Assembly (NCBI GenBank): GCA_028282185.1
Contig: JANQIJ010000412.1
Coordinates: 1 to 17,876 of the forward strand
DNA: 17,876 nt
Origin: Rhodospirillales bacterium
Lineage (GTDB): Bacteria > Pseudomonadota > Alphaproteobacteria > Rhodospirillales > Casp-alpha2
Direction: 5' to 3'
The notes under the pieces were generated by a model. That model had not been told where the DNA came from. It searched no databases and worked only from the letters and a program-made list of their open reading frames with translations. Below are positions 6,574 to 14,177 of the stretch, piece after piece. Every line of letters begins with the position of its first letter. Within the stretch, counting starts at the first letter, position 1. The position numbers were made by a program, and so were the translations under genes.

Positions 6574-8489
6574 TGGCTTACAAAACGATCGTAGAAGACA
6601 ACATCGATATCCTGGTCGCCGGCTCCGGCCTGGGCGGCTGCGGTGCCGCCTTCGAGGCCCGGTTCTGGGGCCAGGACAAGAAAATCGTCATCGCCGAAAA
6701 GGCAAACATCGACCGGTCCGGCGCCGTCGCCCAGGGGCTTTACGCCATCAACTGCTACATGGGCACGCGGTGGGGCGAAAACAACCCGGAAAACCATGTG
6801 GAATACGCGCGGATCGACCTGATGGGTCTGGTCCGCGAGGATCTGTTGTTCGATATGGCCCGGCACGTCGACAGCACGGTCCACCAGTTCGAGGAATGGG
6901 GCCTGCCGCTGATGAAGAACCCGGAAACGGGCCGGTTCCTCCGCGAAGGCCGGTGGCAGATCATGATCCATGGTGAGAGCTACAAGCCGATCGTCGCCGA
7001 GGCGGCCAAGAAGTCGGCCGACAAGGTCTTCAACCGCATCTGCGTGACCCATCTGTTGATGGACGAGGCCAAGGAAAATCGGATCGCCGGCGCCGTCGGC
7101 TTCAACGTGCGGACCGGTGACTTCCACGTCTTCAAGTCCAAAACCGTGGTCTGCGGCGCCGGCGGGGCGTCGAACATCTTCAAGCCCCGGTCCACCGGCG
7201 AAGGCATGGGCCGTGTCTGGTACGCGCCCTGGTCGTCCGGTTCGGCCTATGGCCTGATGATCAACGCCGGGGCCAAGATGACGCAGATGGAAAACCGCAT
7301 CGTCCTGGCCCGGTTCAAGGACGGCTACGGCCCGGTCGGCGCCTACTTCCTGCACCTCAAGACCTATACGCAGAACTGCAACGGCGAGGAGTACGAGAGC
7401 AACTGGTTCCCGGCGTTGCAGAAAATGGTCGGCAAGGAATACCTGGATCCGGAGGTGTCGCACCTGCCCCACCGGCCGATCCCCACCTGCTTGCGCAATC
7501 ATGCGCTCATCAACGAGGTGAACGCGGGCCGGGGGCCCATTCATATGGTGACGATGCAGGCCTTCCAAGACCCGCATCTGCAAGAGGTGGGCTGGGAGAA
7601 CTTCCTCGGCATGACCATCGGCCAGGCCGTCCTCTGGGCCGCCACGGACGTGGACCCGAAGAACGAGAACCCGGAACAGACGACCTCGGAACCCAAAGTC
7701 ATGGGGAGCCATGCGCCGGCGACCGGCGCCTGGTGTTCCGGCCCCGAAGACATCTCGCCGCCGGAATATTTCTGGGGCTACAACCGGATGATGACCATCG
7801 AGGGCCTGTTCGGCGCCGGCGACGCGGTCGGCGGCACGCCGCATGCGTTCTCGTCGGGCTCGTTCACCGAGGGTCGCTTGTCCGCCAAGGCCGCCTGCAA
7901 ATACATCGATGACGGCAAGGGCGAAGGCATCGTCGTTTCCGACAAGCAGATCAACAAGTTCAAGGAACAGGTCTACAAGCCCCTGGAGCATTACAAGATG
8001 TACCGGAATGAGATCGTCGCCGGCGATGTCAATCCCAACTATATCAACCCCAGGCAGGGCCTCGACCGTCTGCAGAAGCTGATGGATGAGTATTGCGGCG
8101 GCGTCACGGTCAGCTACATGACCAATGAGAAGCTGTTGAACATAGGCCTGAAGAAGCTGAAAATCATGGAGGAAGATCTCGAGATGCTGGGGGCCTCCGA
8201 TTTCCACGAGCTGCTCAGGTGCTGGGAGTTGAAGCACCGGCACCGGACGGCCGAATGCGTCACCCAGCACACGCTGTTCCGCAAGGAAACGCGGTGGCCG
8301 GGGTATTACTACCGGGGCGACGCCATGAAACTGGACGACGAAAATTGGCATGTCTTGACCGTGTCGCGCCGTGATCCGGAAACCGGCGAATACACCATGG
8401 AAAAAGCGCCGGTGTACCACCTGGTCAGCAAGGACGAACCCGACGAGGCGGAAGCCGGCGCGGGCACGAAAGAAACGGCGGACGCCTAG
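6573..8489 (+). CDS. aprA: adenylylsulfate reductase, alpha subunit (flavoprotein)
   Basis: A 638-aa FAD subunit that interconverts APS and sulfite + AMP; with Sat downstream in the pathway the expected direction is sulfite oxidation. The dinucleotide-binding motif AGSGLGGCGAA (16-26) opens the FAD domain, and the second FAD motif GLFGAGDAVGG is at 411-421. Arg247 (RFKDGYGPVG) and His380 (GSHAPATG) are offset by a constant 18 from Arg265 and His398, the substrate-binding residues I recall for Archaeoglobus AprA. The C-terminal helical domain ends in an acidic Glu/Ala-rich tail (about 617-638). The gene starts one base inside aprB. The family fit is complete and no breaks are seen. Confidence 0.97.
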   Translation: MAYKTIVEDNIDILVAGSGLGGCGAAFEARFWGQDKKIVIAEKANIDRSGAVAQGLYAINCYMGTRWGENNPENHVEYARIDLMGLVREDLLFDMARHVDSTVHQFEEWGLPLMKNPETGRFLREGRWQIMIHGESYKPIVAEAAKKSADKVFNRICVTHLLMDEAKENRIAGAVGFNVRTGDFHVFKSKTVVCGAGGASNIFKPRSTGEGMGRVWYAPWSSGSAYGLMINAGAKMTQMENRIVLARFKDGYGPVGAYFLHLKTYTQNCNGEEYESNWFPALQKMVGKEYLDPEVSHLPHRPIPTCLRNHALINEVNAGRGPIHMVTMQAFQDPHLQEVGWENFLGMTIGQAVLWAATDVDPKNENPEQTTSEPKVMGSHAPATGAWCSGPEDISPPEYFWGYNRMMTIEGLFGAGDAVGGTPHAFSSGSFTEGRLSAKAACKYIDDGKGEGIVVSDKQINKFKEQVYKPLEHYKMYRNEIVAGDVNPNYINPRQGLDRLQKLMDEYCGGVTVSYMTNEKLLNIGLKKLKIMEEDLEMLGASDFHELLRCWELKHRHRTAECVTQHTLFRKETRWPGYYYRGDAMKLDDENWHVLTVSRRDPETGEYTMEKAPVYHLVSKDEPDEAEAGAGTKETADA

Positions 8490-8499
8490 GTGGATCAAC

Positions 8500-8526
8500 G
8501 GGCGGGCACCCCAAAGGGTCCCGCCC
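8500..8526 (+). other. strong stem-loop downstream of aprA
   Basis: GGGCGGG (8500-8506) pairs with CCCGCCC (8520-8526) and ACCC with GGGT inside it, around a CAAA loop, with one bulged C. It lies 10 bases after the aprA stop. No T-run follows, so it is more likely an mRNA-stabilising or attenuating hairpin than a full intrinsic terminator. Confidence 0.5.
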
Positions 8527-8652
8527 GGCCGCACCTTGCTTGGAGCGCCCTGGGCTGATATGCCGAAGGTTACCCGCAGAACCGGGGCGCTTATCCGCAA
8601 CCGGTCCGGTGGCGGCTGATCGCCGTCCGCCGCCCATACCAGAGAGCTGGCC

Positions 8653-9003
8653 ATGAACCTTGTCGAGATGACCGACGATGAAATACTGGCGATCGCCAAT
8701 CCGCTTTGGAGCCATCTGATCAAGGCTTCCAACGACGGCAAGTACGGCGAGTTCACCCGCCACTTCGCCGCCAACCTGGTGTTTGGGCTGAACGAGATCG
8801 AAGTCGGCAAGCAGTTCGCCAACAGCGAGCTGACGCGGAACCTGGCGGAGTCGGTCGAATTCCTGGGGACGATCCGTCGGGGCGAGCATGTCACCTGTCT
8901 TTACCGGACGCGCAGCACCAAGAAGGAAGGCGAATGGCTGGGCCGTCTCGTCCTCGGTTATGAGGACGGCGAGGTCAAGATATTCGGCGCCTCCATTTTC
9001 TAA
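8653..9003 (+). CDS. small conserved-looking protein downstream of aprA, function unknown
   Basis: A 116-aa soluble protein with no signal peptide, membrane segment or recognisable catalytic motif. The pattern (helical N-terminus with PLWSHLIKASNDGKYGEFTRHF, then alternating strands ending EVKIFGASIF) is compatible with a small alpha+beta fold such as the NTF2/SnoaL group, but this is an impression and not an identification. Base and codon use match the neighbours, and the frame is well defended. It lies 163 bases after aprA, past a strong hairpin, and 38 bases before the FKBP gene on the same strand, so it may belong to the apr transcript. AGAG about nine bases upstream of the ATG is a modest ribosome site. 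Confidence 0.7.
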   Translation: MNLVEMTDDEILAIANPLWSHLIKASNDGKYGEFTRHFAANLVFGLNEIEVGKQFANSELTRNLAESVEFLGTIRRGEHVTCLYRTRSTKKEGEWLGRLVLGYEDGEVKIFGASIF

Positions 9004-9041
9004 GCGGCGGACCGAGACCCCAAGTTTGTGGCGTACCCCAT

Positions 9042-9551
9042 ATGAGCGACTTAATCGAAAAAGGTAAGTATGTCGAAATGGCCTATCGCGTGATCGACGA
9101 GAAGTCGTCCGAGGTGCTGATCGCGGTCGAATACCCCATCGGGTATGTCCACGGCGCCAACGACATTCTGATGCCCTCCGTCGCCGAACAGTTGGAAGGC
9201 AAGGCGCCCGGCGAATTCGTCGAGGTCGCGTTCAACGGCGATCAGGTCTACGGCCCGCGCGACGAAACGCTGGTCTTCACCGACGCCTTGGAAAACGTGC
9301 CCGAGGAATACCGCAAGATCGGCACCCAGATCATGGCCGAGAATGAAAACGGCGACGTCAAGAGCTTCCTCGTCACCCGGATCGATGACGAGACCCTGAC
9401 CATCGACGGCAACCACCCACTTTGCGGCCGACAGGTCATTTTCAAGCTGGAAATCCTCAAGGTCCGCGACGCGACGGCGGCAGAAATCGAAGCCGGCGGC
9501 CCCGTCGGCGCGACACCGGATATCGACAAGACGTTGATGGTGCCGATGTAG
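9042..9551 (+). CDS. SlyD-like FKBP-type peptidyl-prolyl cis-trans isomerase
   Basis: A 169-aa protein of the SlyD/FKBP_C type. The FKBP half has GYVHGANDILMPSVAEQLEGKAPGEFVEV, corresponding to the family's YxHGxGxLIPGxExALEGKxxGD run. The inserted-flap chaperone half ends in the typical IDGNHPLCGRQVIFKLEI followed by VRDAT. The His/Cys-rich metal-binding tail of E. coli SlyD is absent; the C-terminus is short and ends LMVPM. Proteins of this type fold proteins and sometimes assist metal-centre assembly. Next to AprBA it could help mature the Fe-S/flavin enzyme, which is inferred from position only. There is no clear Shine-Dalgarno before ATG 9042, so translation may depend on the upstream gene. 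Confidence 0.85.
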   Translation: MSDLIEKGKYVEMAYRVIDEKSSEVLIAVEYPIGYVHGANDILMPSVAEQLEGKAPGEFVEVAFNGDQVYGPRDETLVFTDALENVPEEYRKIGTQIMAENENGDVKSFLVTRIDDETLTIDGNHPLCGRQVIFKLEILKVRDATAAEIEAGGPVGATPDIDKTLMVPM

Positions 9552-9579
9552 GCAAGGTCGGCAAGGACATCTGTATCGC

Positions 9580-9593
9580 CGCGCGAAAGCGCG
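9580..9593 (+). other. GNRA tetraloop hairpin between FKBP gene and small ORF
   Basis: CGCGC-GAAA-GCGCG is a perfect 5-bp stem with a GAAA tetraloop. It is followed by TTATTCT, which is too weak for a confident terminator. It may be a processing or attenuation element ahead of the 53-aa gene. Confidence 0.35.
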
Positions 9594-9642
9594 TTATTCT
9601 ATCCCGCAACAACCCGATGAACGGCAGGAAGGAAACTGAATT

Positions 9643-9804
9643 ATGAGCGCACCCCCGAAAGAACGGCCCAAGGTTCCCGATGGCCATGCCGCCTATGTGA
9701 CGACCAAGCAGATGCAGCCCAACGAGAAGGGCTTCGTCGGCTACGAAACCACTTGGGAGCCTTGGCACAAGGAAGTTCCCTACGAAACGCCGAAAAAGCC
9801 GTAA
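9643..9804 (+). CDS. 53-aa small protein, function unknown
   Basis: Short open frame starting MSAPPKERPKVPDG and ending YETPKKP. It has a strong ribosome site (AGGAAGGA, about nine bases before the ATG) and the same strand and codon style as the apr genes. The protein is hydrophilic, Pro/Lys-rich at both ends, with a central aromatic cluster GFVGYETTWEPWHKEVPYE. It has no signal, membrane segment or Cys motif. It is the last gene before the convergent phosphoesterase. The strong ribosome site and non-random composition argue it is real. It could be a small accessory or binding peptide of the apr region, but nothing in the sequence identifies it. Confidence 0.6.
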   Translation: MSAPPKERPKVPDGHAAYVTTKQMQPNEKGFVGYETTWEPWHKEVPYETPKKP

Positions 9805-9913
9805 GGCTGACCGAACCGGCGGTCCGCCGACACACTGCCGGCCGGCTGGTTCTTGGGCGACGGAAGGGCGCGTCAAACCGCTGGCATGGATTGCCCGATC
9901 GCGGTGAAGGCAA

Positions 9914-10669
9914 CTATGCCGCCGCGCGCAGTTCGCTGGTAAACCCGGCGCCGGCGTCCAATCGGTGCAGCTGGAAAAGCGGCTTGTCCCGCCAATCATC
10001 AGCGAAGTCGCCCAGCCGCAGGTCGATGGCGACGCTGGGAATCGAGCTGACCGGCACGCCGGCGATCTCGCCGCCCGCGTCACGATGGGCGTGGCCGGTG
10101 AAAGCGCGGATCACCTGTTTCTGGCCTTCCAGCGCCCGTTCCAGGCGGCCTACTCCGTCCCAATCGGCGAACTGGTGGGTGTATTTCGATGCGCTCACCA
10201 CGAAAGGCGGGTGGTGCATGAACAGGACCGTCCGTTTCTCAGGTTGTTCGTCCAAGGCGGCGCGCAGGTTGTCGGCCCGATCCTGGCAGTAGCCGCCCAT
10301 GTTGCTGCCTTCATGGAGGGTATCCAGGGCGATCAGCCGGACCGGAAACGCATCGACGGCGTATTGCCGAAAGGGCATTCCCGGCATCAGGTCACGGCCC
10401 CCGGGAAAGGCGTCTTCCAGATCGGCGCGGTCGTCACGGTTGCCCGCCGCCACGTAGAGCGGCGGGCGCAGCTTGTCCAAGGCACTGCGGGCGGAACGAT
10501 ACTTTTCGGGCGTGCCGTTATGGGCCATGTCGCCCGTATGAATAACCACGTCCGGCAGGGGGTCGAGGGCGTTGATCGCGGCGACGACGCGCTCGAGGTC
10601 GCGCAATCGGGCCGCTCCATTGTCCTCCGCTGGGTCCAGGTGGGTATCGGATATTTGGCTGATGATCAT
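9914..10669 (-). CDS. calcineurin-like metallophosphoesterase (CpdA/GpdQ-type)
   Basis: A 251-aa cytoplasmic enzyme with the complete dinuclear metal-site signature: DTHL near the N-terminus (ISDTHLDP), GDMAHNG, GNRDD, MHHPP and GHAH. These residues bind two metals and hydrolyse phosphodiesters. The set and spacing resemble class III cyclic-nucleotide or glycerophosphodiesterases (CpdA, GpdQ), and the substrate is unproven. GNRD in place of the common GNHD is typical of this subgroup. ATG 10669 (MIISQISDTHL) is chosen because the family starts just before this motif; the frame stays open for 114 more codons upstream, which encode nothing recognisable and run into the GntR gene. The 155-base gap after the regulator gene carries a GCGGG/CCCGC hairpin (10770-10786). 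Confidence 0.88.
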   Translation of the reverse strand: MIISQISDTHLDPAEDNGAARLRDLERVVAAINALDPLPDVVIHTGDMAHNGTPEKYRSARSALDKLRPPLYVAAGNRDDRADLEDAFPGGRDLMPGMPFRQYAVDAFPVRLIALDTLHEGSNMGGYCQDRADNLRAALDEQPEKRTVLFMHHPPFVVSASKYTHQFADWDGVGRLERALEGQKQVIRAFTGHAHRDAGGEIAGVPVSSIPSVAIDLRLGDFADDWRDKPLFQLHRLDAGAGFTSELRAAA

Positions 10670-10824
10670 GCTGCCCGCGTCATAGCAGGCGGCCGGCGGA
10701 CCGACAAGCGCCCAGGCGACATTTTGTCGGTCGCGGGCGCCGACGGGCTTGGAATAGGACAGGGGCTTCGCGGGCTCATGACCCGCTGGCCGAAGGCTTC
10801 CGGGCCAATTAATCCATCCGGCTC

Positions 10825-11646
10825 CTAACCGCCTGACGGCATCCCCAAATCCAAGATGCAATCGTTGGGCGGAATGAAAAAGTCCTGATAGTACATGGTG
10901 CTGCCGTCGGCTGCCTCGGCGACGACATTGAGCACGGAAACCCGTTCGGTCGCGGCGGGCCAGCGGCAGGCCTTGGCCATCTTGGCGCTCGGCGTTTCGC
11001 CGCGCAGGCATTCACGCAGGCCGCTGACGGGAACCAGATGCCGTCTGGCCATCAGATCCCGCAGGTGCGACGCGGCCAGGGCGCTGACCGGCAGGTCGAC
11101 CAATTCCGGAAACCGGTCGGCCAGGGCATGAAACACAGCATATACGCCGAACAGGTCGCCGATCACCATGACCCGTTCGATGCGCACCACCTTGGCCCCC
11201 CGGGCCTGGCCCAGGGCGGCGGACCAAGGCCCCCGCGCCCGGCTGACCCGTCGGGCAACGATCCGGGCGTAAAACGGCAGATAGGCCGGGTCCCCGCCGC
11301 CACCGGCCTCTGCCGGTTTGCCGGCTGACTTTGCCGCGCGGCGGAACCGCATATGCCACGGCAGTTCCAGCGGATGGCCCACGGCGGCGACGGTGGTGCC
11401 ACTGCCGCGTCGCCGAAGAATCAACCCGTCGGACACAAGGTCGCGCAGCGCGCGCTGCACTGTGCCCAGCGAGCAGGGCGTCGCGGCGACCCATTCCTGT
11501 TCCGTCGGCAGGCGTCCTTCCGGCGCCCAGTATCCGTCGAGGATTGCCGCCGTGATCGCCCGGCGCAGGCATTCGTGTTTCGGCAGCCGGCTGCTCGCGG
11601 GCCAGAACCGGGCCAAAAAATCGCCTTCTTTCGCTTTTCGGGTCAT
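10825..11646 (-). CDS. GntR-family transcriptional regulator with C-terminal effector (UTRA-like) domain
   Basis: A 273-aa regulator. Residues about 26-87 form the GntR winged helix: LRRAITAAILDGYWAPEGRLPTE, then VAATPCSLGTVQRALRDL as the recognition helix, and LILRRRGSGTTVA as the wing. The remainder, with KVVRIERVMVIGDLFGVYAVFH and the closing strands ERVSVLNVVAEAADG, resembles the HutC-type UTRA ligand-binding domain. ATG 11646 has AGGCGGA six bases upstream. It is transcribed away from the sulfatase/ComA operon with a 161-base spacer holding a perfect palindrome, the classic layout for a local regulator. It probably senses an organosulfur metabolite, though the effector cannot be read from the sequence. 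Confidence 0.87.
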   Translation of the reverse strand: MTRKAKEGDFLARFWPASSRLPKHECLRRAITAAILDGYWAPEGRLPTEQEWVAATPCSLGTVQRALRDLVSDGLILRRRGSGTTVAAVGHPLELPWHMRFRRAAKSAGKPAEAGGGGDPAYLPFYARIVARRVSRARGPWSAALGQARGAKVVRIERVMVIGDLFGVYAVFHALADRFPELVDLPVSALAASHLRDLMARRHLVPVSGLRECLRGETPSAKMAKACRWPAATERVSVLNVVAEAADGSTMYYQDFFIPPNDCILDLGMPSGG

Positions 11647-11757
11647 GATCGTTCCGCCTGTCGCAAGCGTCGTTGCCCCATCGATGTTGCGCCGGTTCCC
11701 GCCGCATTGCCAAAAGGAGCGTTCCGGATGATGGATTGCATCGCTTTTCCGCCTGGA

Positions 11758-11778
11758 TAGAATGACATTCTATATAGT
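11758..11778 (+). promoter_or_regulatory. palindromic operator candidate and -10 box for the sulfatase operon
   Basis: TAGAATG-A-CATTCTA (11758-11772) is a perfect 7+1+7 palindrome. TATAGT (11773-11778), a five-of-six -10 match, directly adjoins it. No good -35 is seen at 17 bases upstream. A repressor bound here would block the promoter, and the divergent GntR gene is the obvious candidate to encode it. Confidence 0.55.
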
Positions 11779-11807
11779 TTTACCAGCGGGCGGGACGGGA
11801 CCAGCGC

Positions 11808-13268
11808 ATGACGCCAAAGAACCTGATCATCTTCATGTCCGACGAGCATACACGTTCGGTCACCGGTTGCTACGGTCATGACTTCATCCATACGCCCAAC
11901 CTGGATCGTCTGGCAGCAGGCGGGACACGGTTCGATGCCGCCTATACGACCTGTCCGGTTTGCGTGCCGGCGCGGGCGAGCTTCGCCACCGGGCGTTACG
12001 TGCATGAGATCGGCGCCTGGGACAACGCCACCGCCTTCGACGGGCGCGACACCAATTGGCATGCGGTGCTGCGCGGCCTGGGCCACCAGACGGTATCGAT
12101 CGGCAAGCTGCATTTCCGTTCCCCGGACGACGACAACGGTTTCGCCGACGAGCAGATCGCCATGCATATCATTGACGGCAAGGGCGACCTCTTGGGTTTG
12201 ATCCGTGATGAAGACACGCCCAAGCGCGGCGCCAGCTGGAAGATGGCGAAGATGGCCGGTCCCGGCGAAAGCATGTACACCCGCTATGACCGGGACATCG
12301 CCGCCGCCGCCCAGACCTGGATCTACGAACAGGCGCCCAAGTATAAGGACAAACCCTGGGTTTTGTTCGTTTCCCTGGTGGCGCCGCATTTCCCGCTGAC
12401 CGCGCCGTCGGAACATTTCTACCGCTACTACAACCGCGACCTTGCGCCGCCCAAGCTTTATGACAAGCGCCACGAACCGATCCATCCCTATATCGATACC
12501 TATCGGCAGATCTTTGCCTATGACGAACATTTCGCAAACATGGACATGGTCAAAAGGGCGCAGGCGGGATATCTCGGCCTGATCACCTTCATGGACCAAC
12601 AGATCGGCCTGATCATGGCGGCGTTGGAAGATGTCGGATTGATGGACGACACCCGCGTTCTCTATACTTCCGACCACGGCGACAACATGGGTTCGCGCGG
12701 TGCCTGGGGCAAAAGCGTGATGTACGAGGAAGCAGCCGCCGTGCCTTTGATCATCGCCGGTCCGGACGTGCCGAAAGGGCGGGCCGTCAAGACGCCGGTC
12801 ACCTTCAACGACATCTATCCCTTCATCATGGATTGCGTCGGGGCGGCCGACGGCGACAGTCTGCCGGACGATCTTTCGGGGCGCAACCTGTTGGACATCG
12901 CCGATGGCGCCGAGGCGGACCGCTTCGCCTTCTCCGAGTATCACGGCATGGGCTCGAAGACGGCTGCCTTTCTGATCCGCCGGGGGGATTACAAGCTGGT
13001 GCATTACGCCGATTATCCGGACCAGTTGTTCAACCTGGCCGACGATCCCGAGGAACTGGTCGATCTGGCCGAAACCGGCGGCCATGAACACGTCATCCAG
13101 GAACTGATGAACGATCTTAACTCGGTCTGCGACCCGGTCGCGGTCGGCCGGGCGGCGCGGGCGACACAGGCCCGGATGATCGACGAGAACGGCGGCAAGG
13201 CCGCGATCATCAAGCGCGGCGACCTGGGCTTCTCCGTGCCGCCGGGCGTGACGCCGATGTTCGATTAA
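11808..13268 (+). CDS. cytoplasmic sulfatase (formylglycine type; choline-sulfatase/phosphonate monoester hydrolase-like)
   Basis: A 486-aa alkaline-phosphatase-superfamily enzyme. CPVCVPARASF (49-59) contains the C-x-P-x-R sulfatase core, so Cys52 should be converted to formylglycine and Arg56 is the conserved partner. Other metal or active-site elements are the N-terminal MSDEH (10-14), GKLHF (99-103), APHFP (192-196) and TSDHGDNMG (287-295). The Asp-His pair 289/290 replaces the Asp-Asn of classical arylsulfatases and is more like choline sulfatase or phosphonate monoester hydrolases. There is no signal peptide, so the substrate is probably imported. CVPAR is a variant of the commoner C-x-P-S-R. 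The ribosome site GGGA lies seven bases upstream. It starts a two-gene operon with a ComA homologue; the substrate is unknown. Confidence 0.88.
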   Translation: MTPKNLIIFMSDEHTRSVTGCYGHDFIHTPNLDRLAAGGTRFDAAYTTCPVCVPARASFATGRYVHEIGAWDNATAFDGRDTNWHAVLRGLGHQTVSIGKLHFRSPDDDNGFADEQIAMHIIDGKGDLLGLIRDEDTPKRGASWKMAKMAGPGESMYTRYDRDIAAAAQTWIYEQAPKYKDKPWVLFVSLVAPHFPLTAPSEHFYRYYNRDLAPPKLYDKRHEPIHPYIDTYRQIFAYDEHFANMDMVKRAQAGYLGLITFMDQQIGLIMAALEDVGLMDDTRVLYTSDHGDNMGSRGAWGKSVMYEEAAAVPLIIAGPDVPKGRAVKTPVTFNDIYPFIMDCVGAADGDSLPDDLSGRNLLDIADGAEADRFAFSEYHGMGSKTAAFLIRRGDYKLVHYADYPDQLFNLADDPEELVDLAETGGHEHVIQELMNDLNSVCDPVAVGRAARATQARMIDENGGKAAIIKRGDLGFSVPPGVTPMFD

Positions 13269-13293
13269 TCCTTTTGTCCGGGAGAAAACAATC

Positions 13294-14097
13294 ATGACCG
13301 AACCCTTTGCGATGGTCCCGTTGCCGGCGGATCGTTCGCGCAAACCGCGGCGCACGGGCATCACCATGATGATGGATTGGGGCCTGCCGCCCGGCCGCGC
13401 GGAAGACAACATGGCGTTGCTGGCGCCCTATGTGGACCTGGTCAAGATTGTCGTCGGCACGGCCCGGCTCTATCCCGAGGACATGCTCGTCGCCAAGCTG
13501 GCGATGTATAAGGACCGGGGCGTCACGCCGTTCCTGGGCGGGCAGTTCTCGGAATACGTTTTCGCCACCCAGGGCTGGGCCGGGATGGAACCGTTCTTCA
13601 ACGAAGCCAGGCGCCTGGGGTTCGACGCCCTGGAAATCTCCGACAATTGCGTGCCGCTGGACGACGCGGAACGGGCGCGGATGATCAAGACGGCGATCGG
13701 TTGCGGCCATGAGGTTCATGGCGAGGTCGGCTCGAAGCTGGAAATTCAATCGGCGGGCGAACTGATCCGCCAGGCCGAAATCTGTTTTGACGCGGGCGCC
13801 GACGTGGTCCTGGTCGAAGGTGCCGAACTGATCGCCGACGGCGAACCGGACACGGAGCTCTTGGCGGGCCTCAAGGCCGGCATCGATCTGGAGAAGACAT
13901 TGTTCGAACTGACCGGCCCCTGGATCAAGGGCGTCGCGCCGAACGATGTCTATGAGCTTAAACGCTTCCTGCTCGAGACCTTCGGCCCGGATGTCAACCT
14001 GGCCAACGTCATGCCGGACGACGTGATGGAAACCGAGGCCTTGCGCTGCGGTCTGTCCGTCGTCGGACCCAAGCTCGACCAGCGGGCCGCTCGGTAG
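13294..14097 (+). CDS. phosphosulfolactate synthase (ComA) family protein
   Basis: A 267-aa TIM-barrel protein of the ComA family, whose characterised members add sulfite to phosphoenolpyruvate to give (R)-phosphosulfolactate, a precursor of coenzyme M or sulfolactate. Family marks are RTGITMMMDWGLPP (20-33), YVDLVKIVVGTARLYP (47-62), the LEISDN segment (here Asn where Gly is common), VHGEVGSK (141-148), and DVVLVEGAEL. The length is normal. GGGAGA lies eight bases before the ATG and the gap after the sulfatase is 25 bases, so the two are co-transcribed. In this setting it may make sulfolactate from sulfite, or act on a related sulfonate; the bacterial homologues are diverse and the exact reaction is not certain. 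Confidence 0.82.
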   Translation: MTEPFAMVPLPADRSRKPRRTGITMMMDWGLPPGRAEDNMALLAPYVDLVKIVVGTARLYPEDMLVAKLAMYKDRGVTPFLGGQFSEYVFATQGWAGMEPFFNEARRLGFDALEISDNCVPLDDAERARMIKTAIGCGHEVHGEVGSKLEIQSAGELIRQAEICFDAGADVVLVEGAELIADGEPDTELLAGLKAGIDLEKTLFELTGPWIKGVAPNDVYELKRFLLETFGPDVNLANVMPDDVMETEALRCGLSVVGPKLDQRAAR

Positions 14098-14177
14098 AGA
14101 CCGCACGGCGCCTGCCCTGCCGGCCGCGTCAATCGGACGTTTCCGGCACTTGGGTTGGCCTGAGATCTGCCCGGGAC

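Noticed and set aside
6471..8894. 807-codon open frame on the minus strand across aprA
   Set aside because: It is antisense to aprA and its neighbours, with composition expected from GC-rich third positions; aprA is unambiguous on the plus strand.
9914..11011. 365-codon version of the phosphoesterase
   Set aside because: The first 114 codons overlap the GntR gene and are not protein-like; the family begins at MIISQISDTHL.
11643..13412. 589-codon minus-strand frame across the sulfatase
   Set aside because: Antisense shadow of the sulfatase; no motif and no plausible start.
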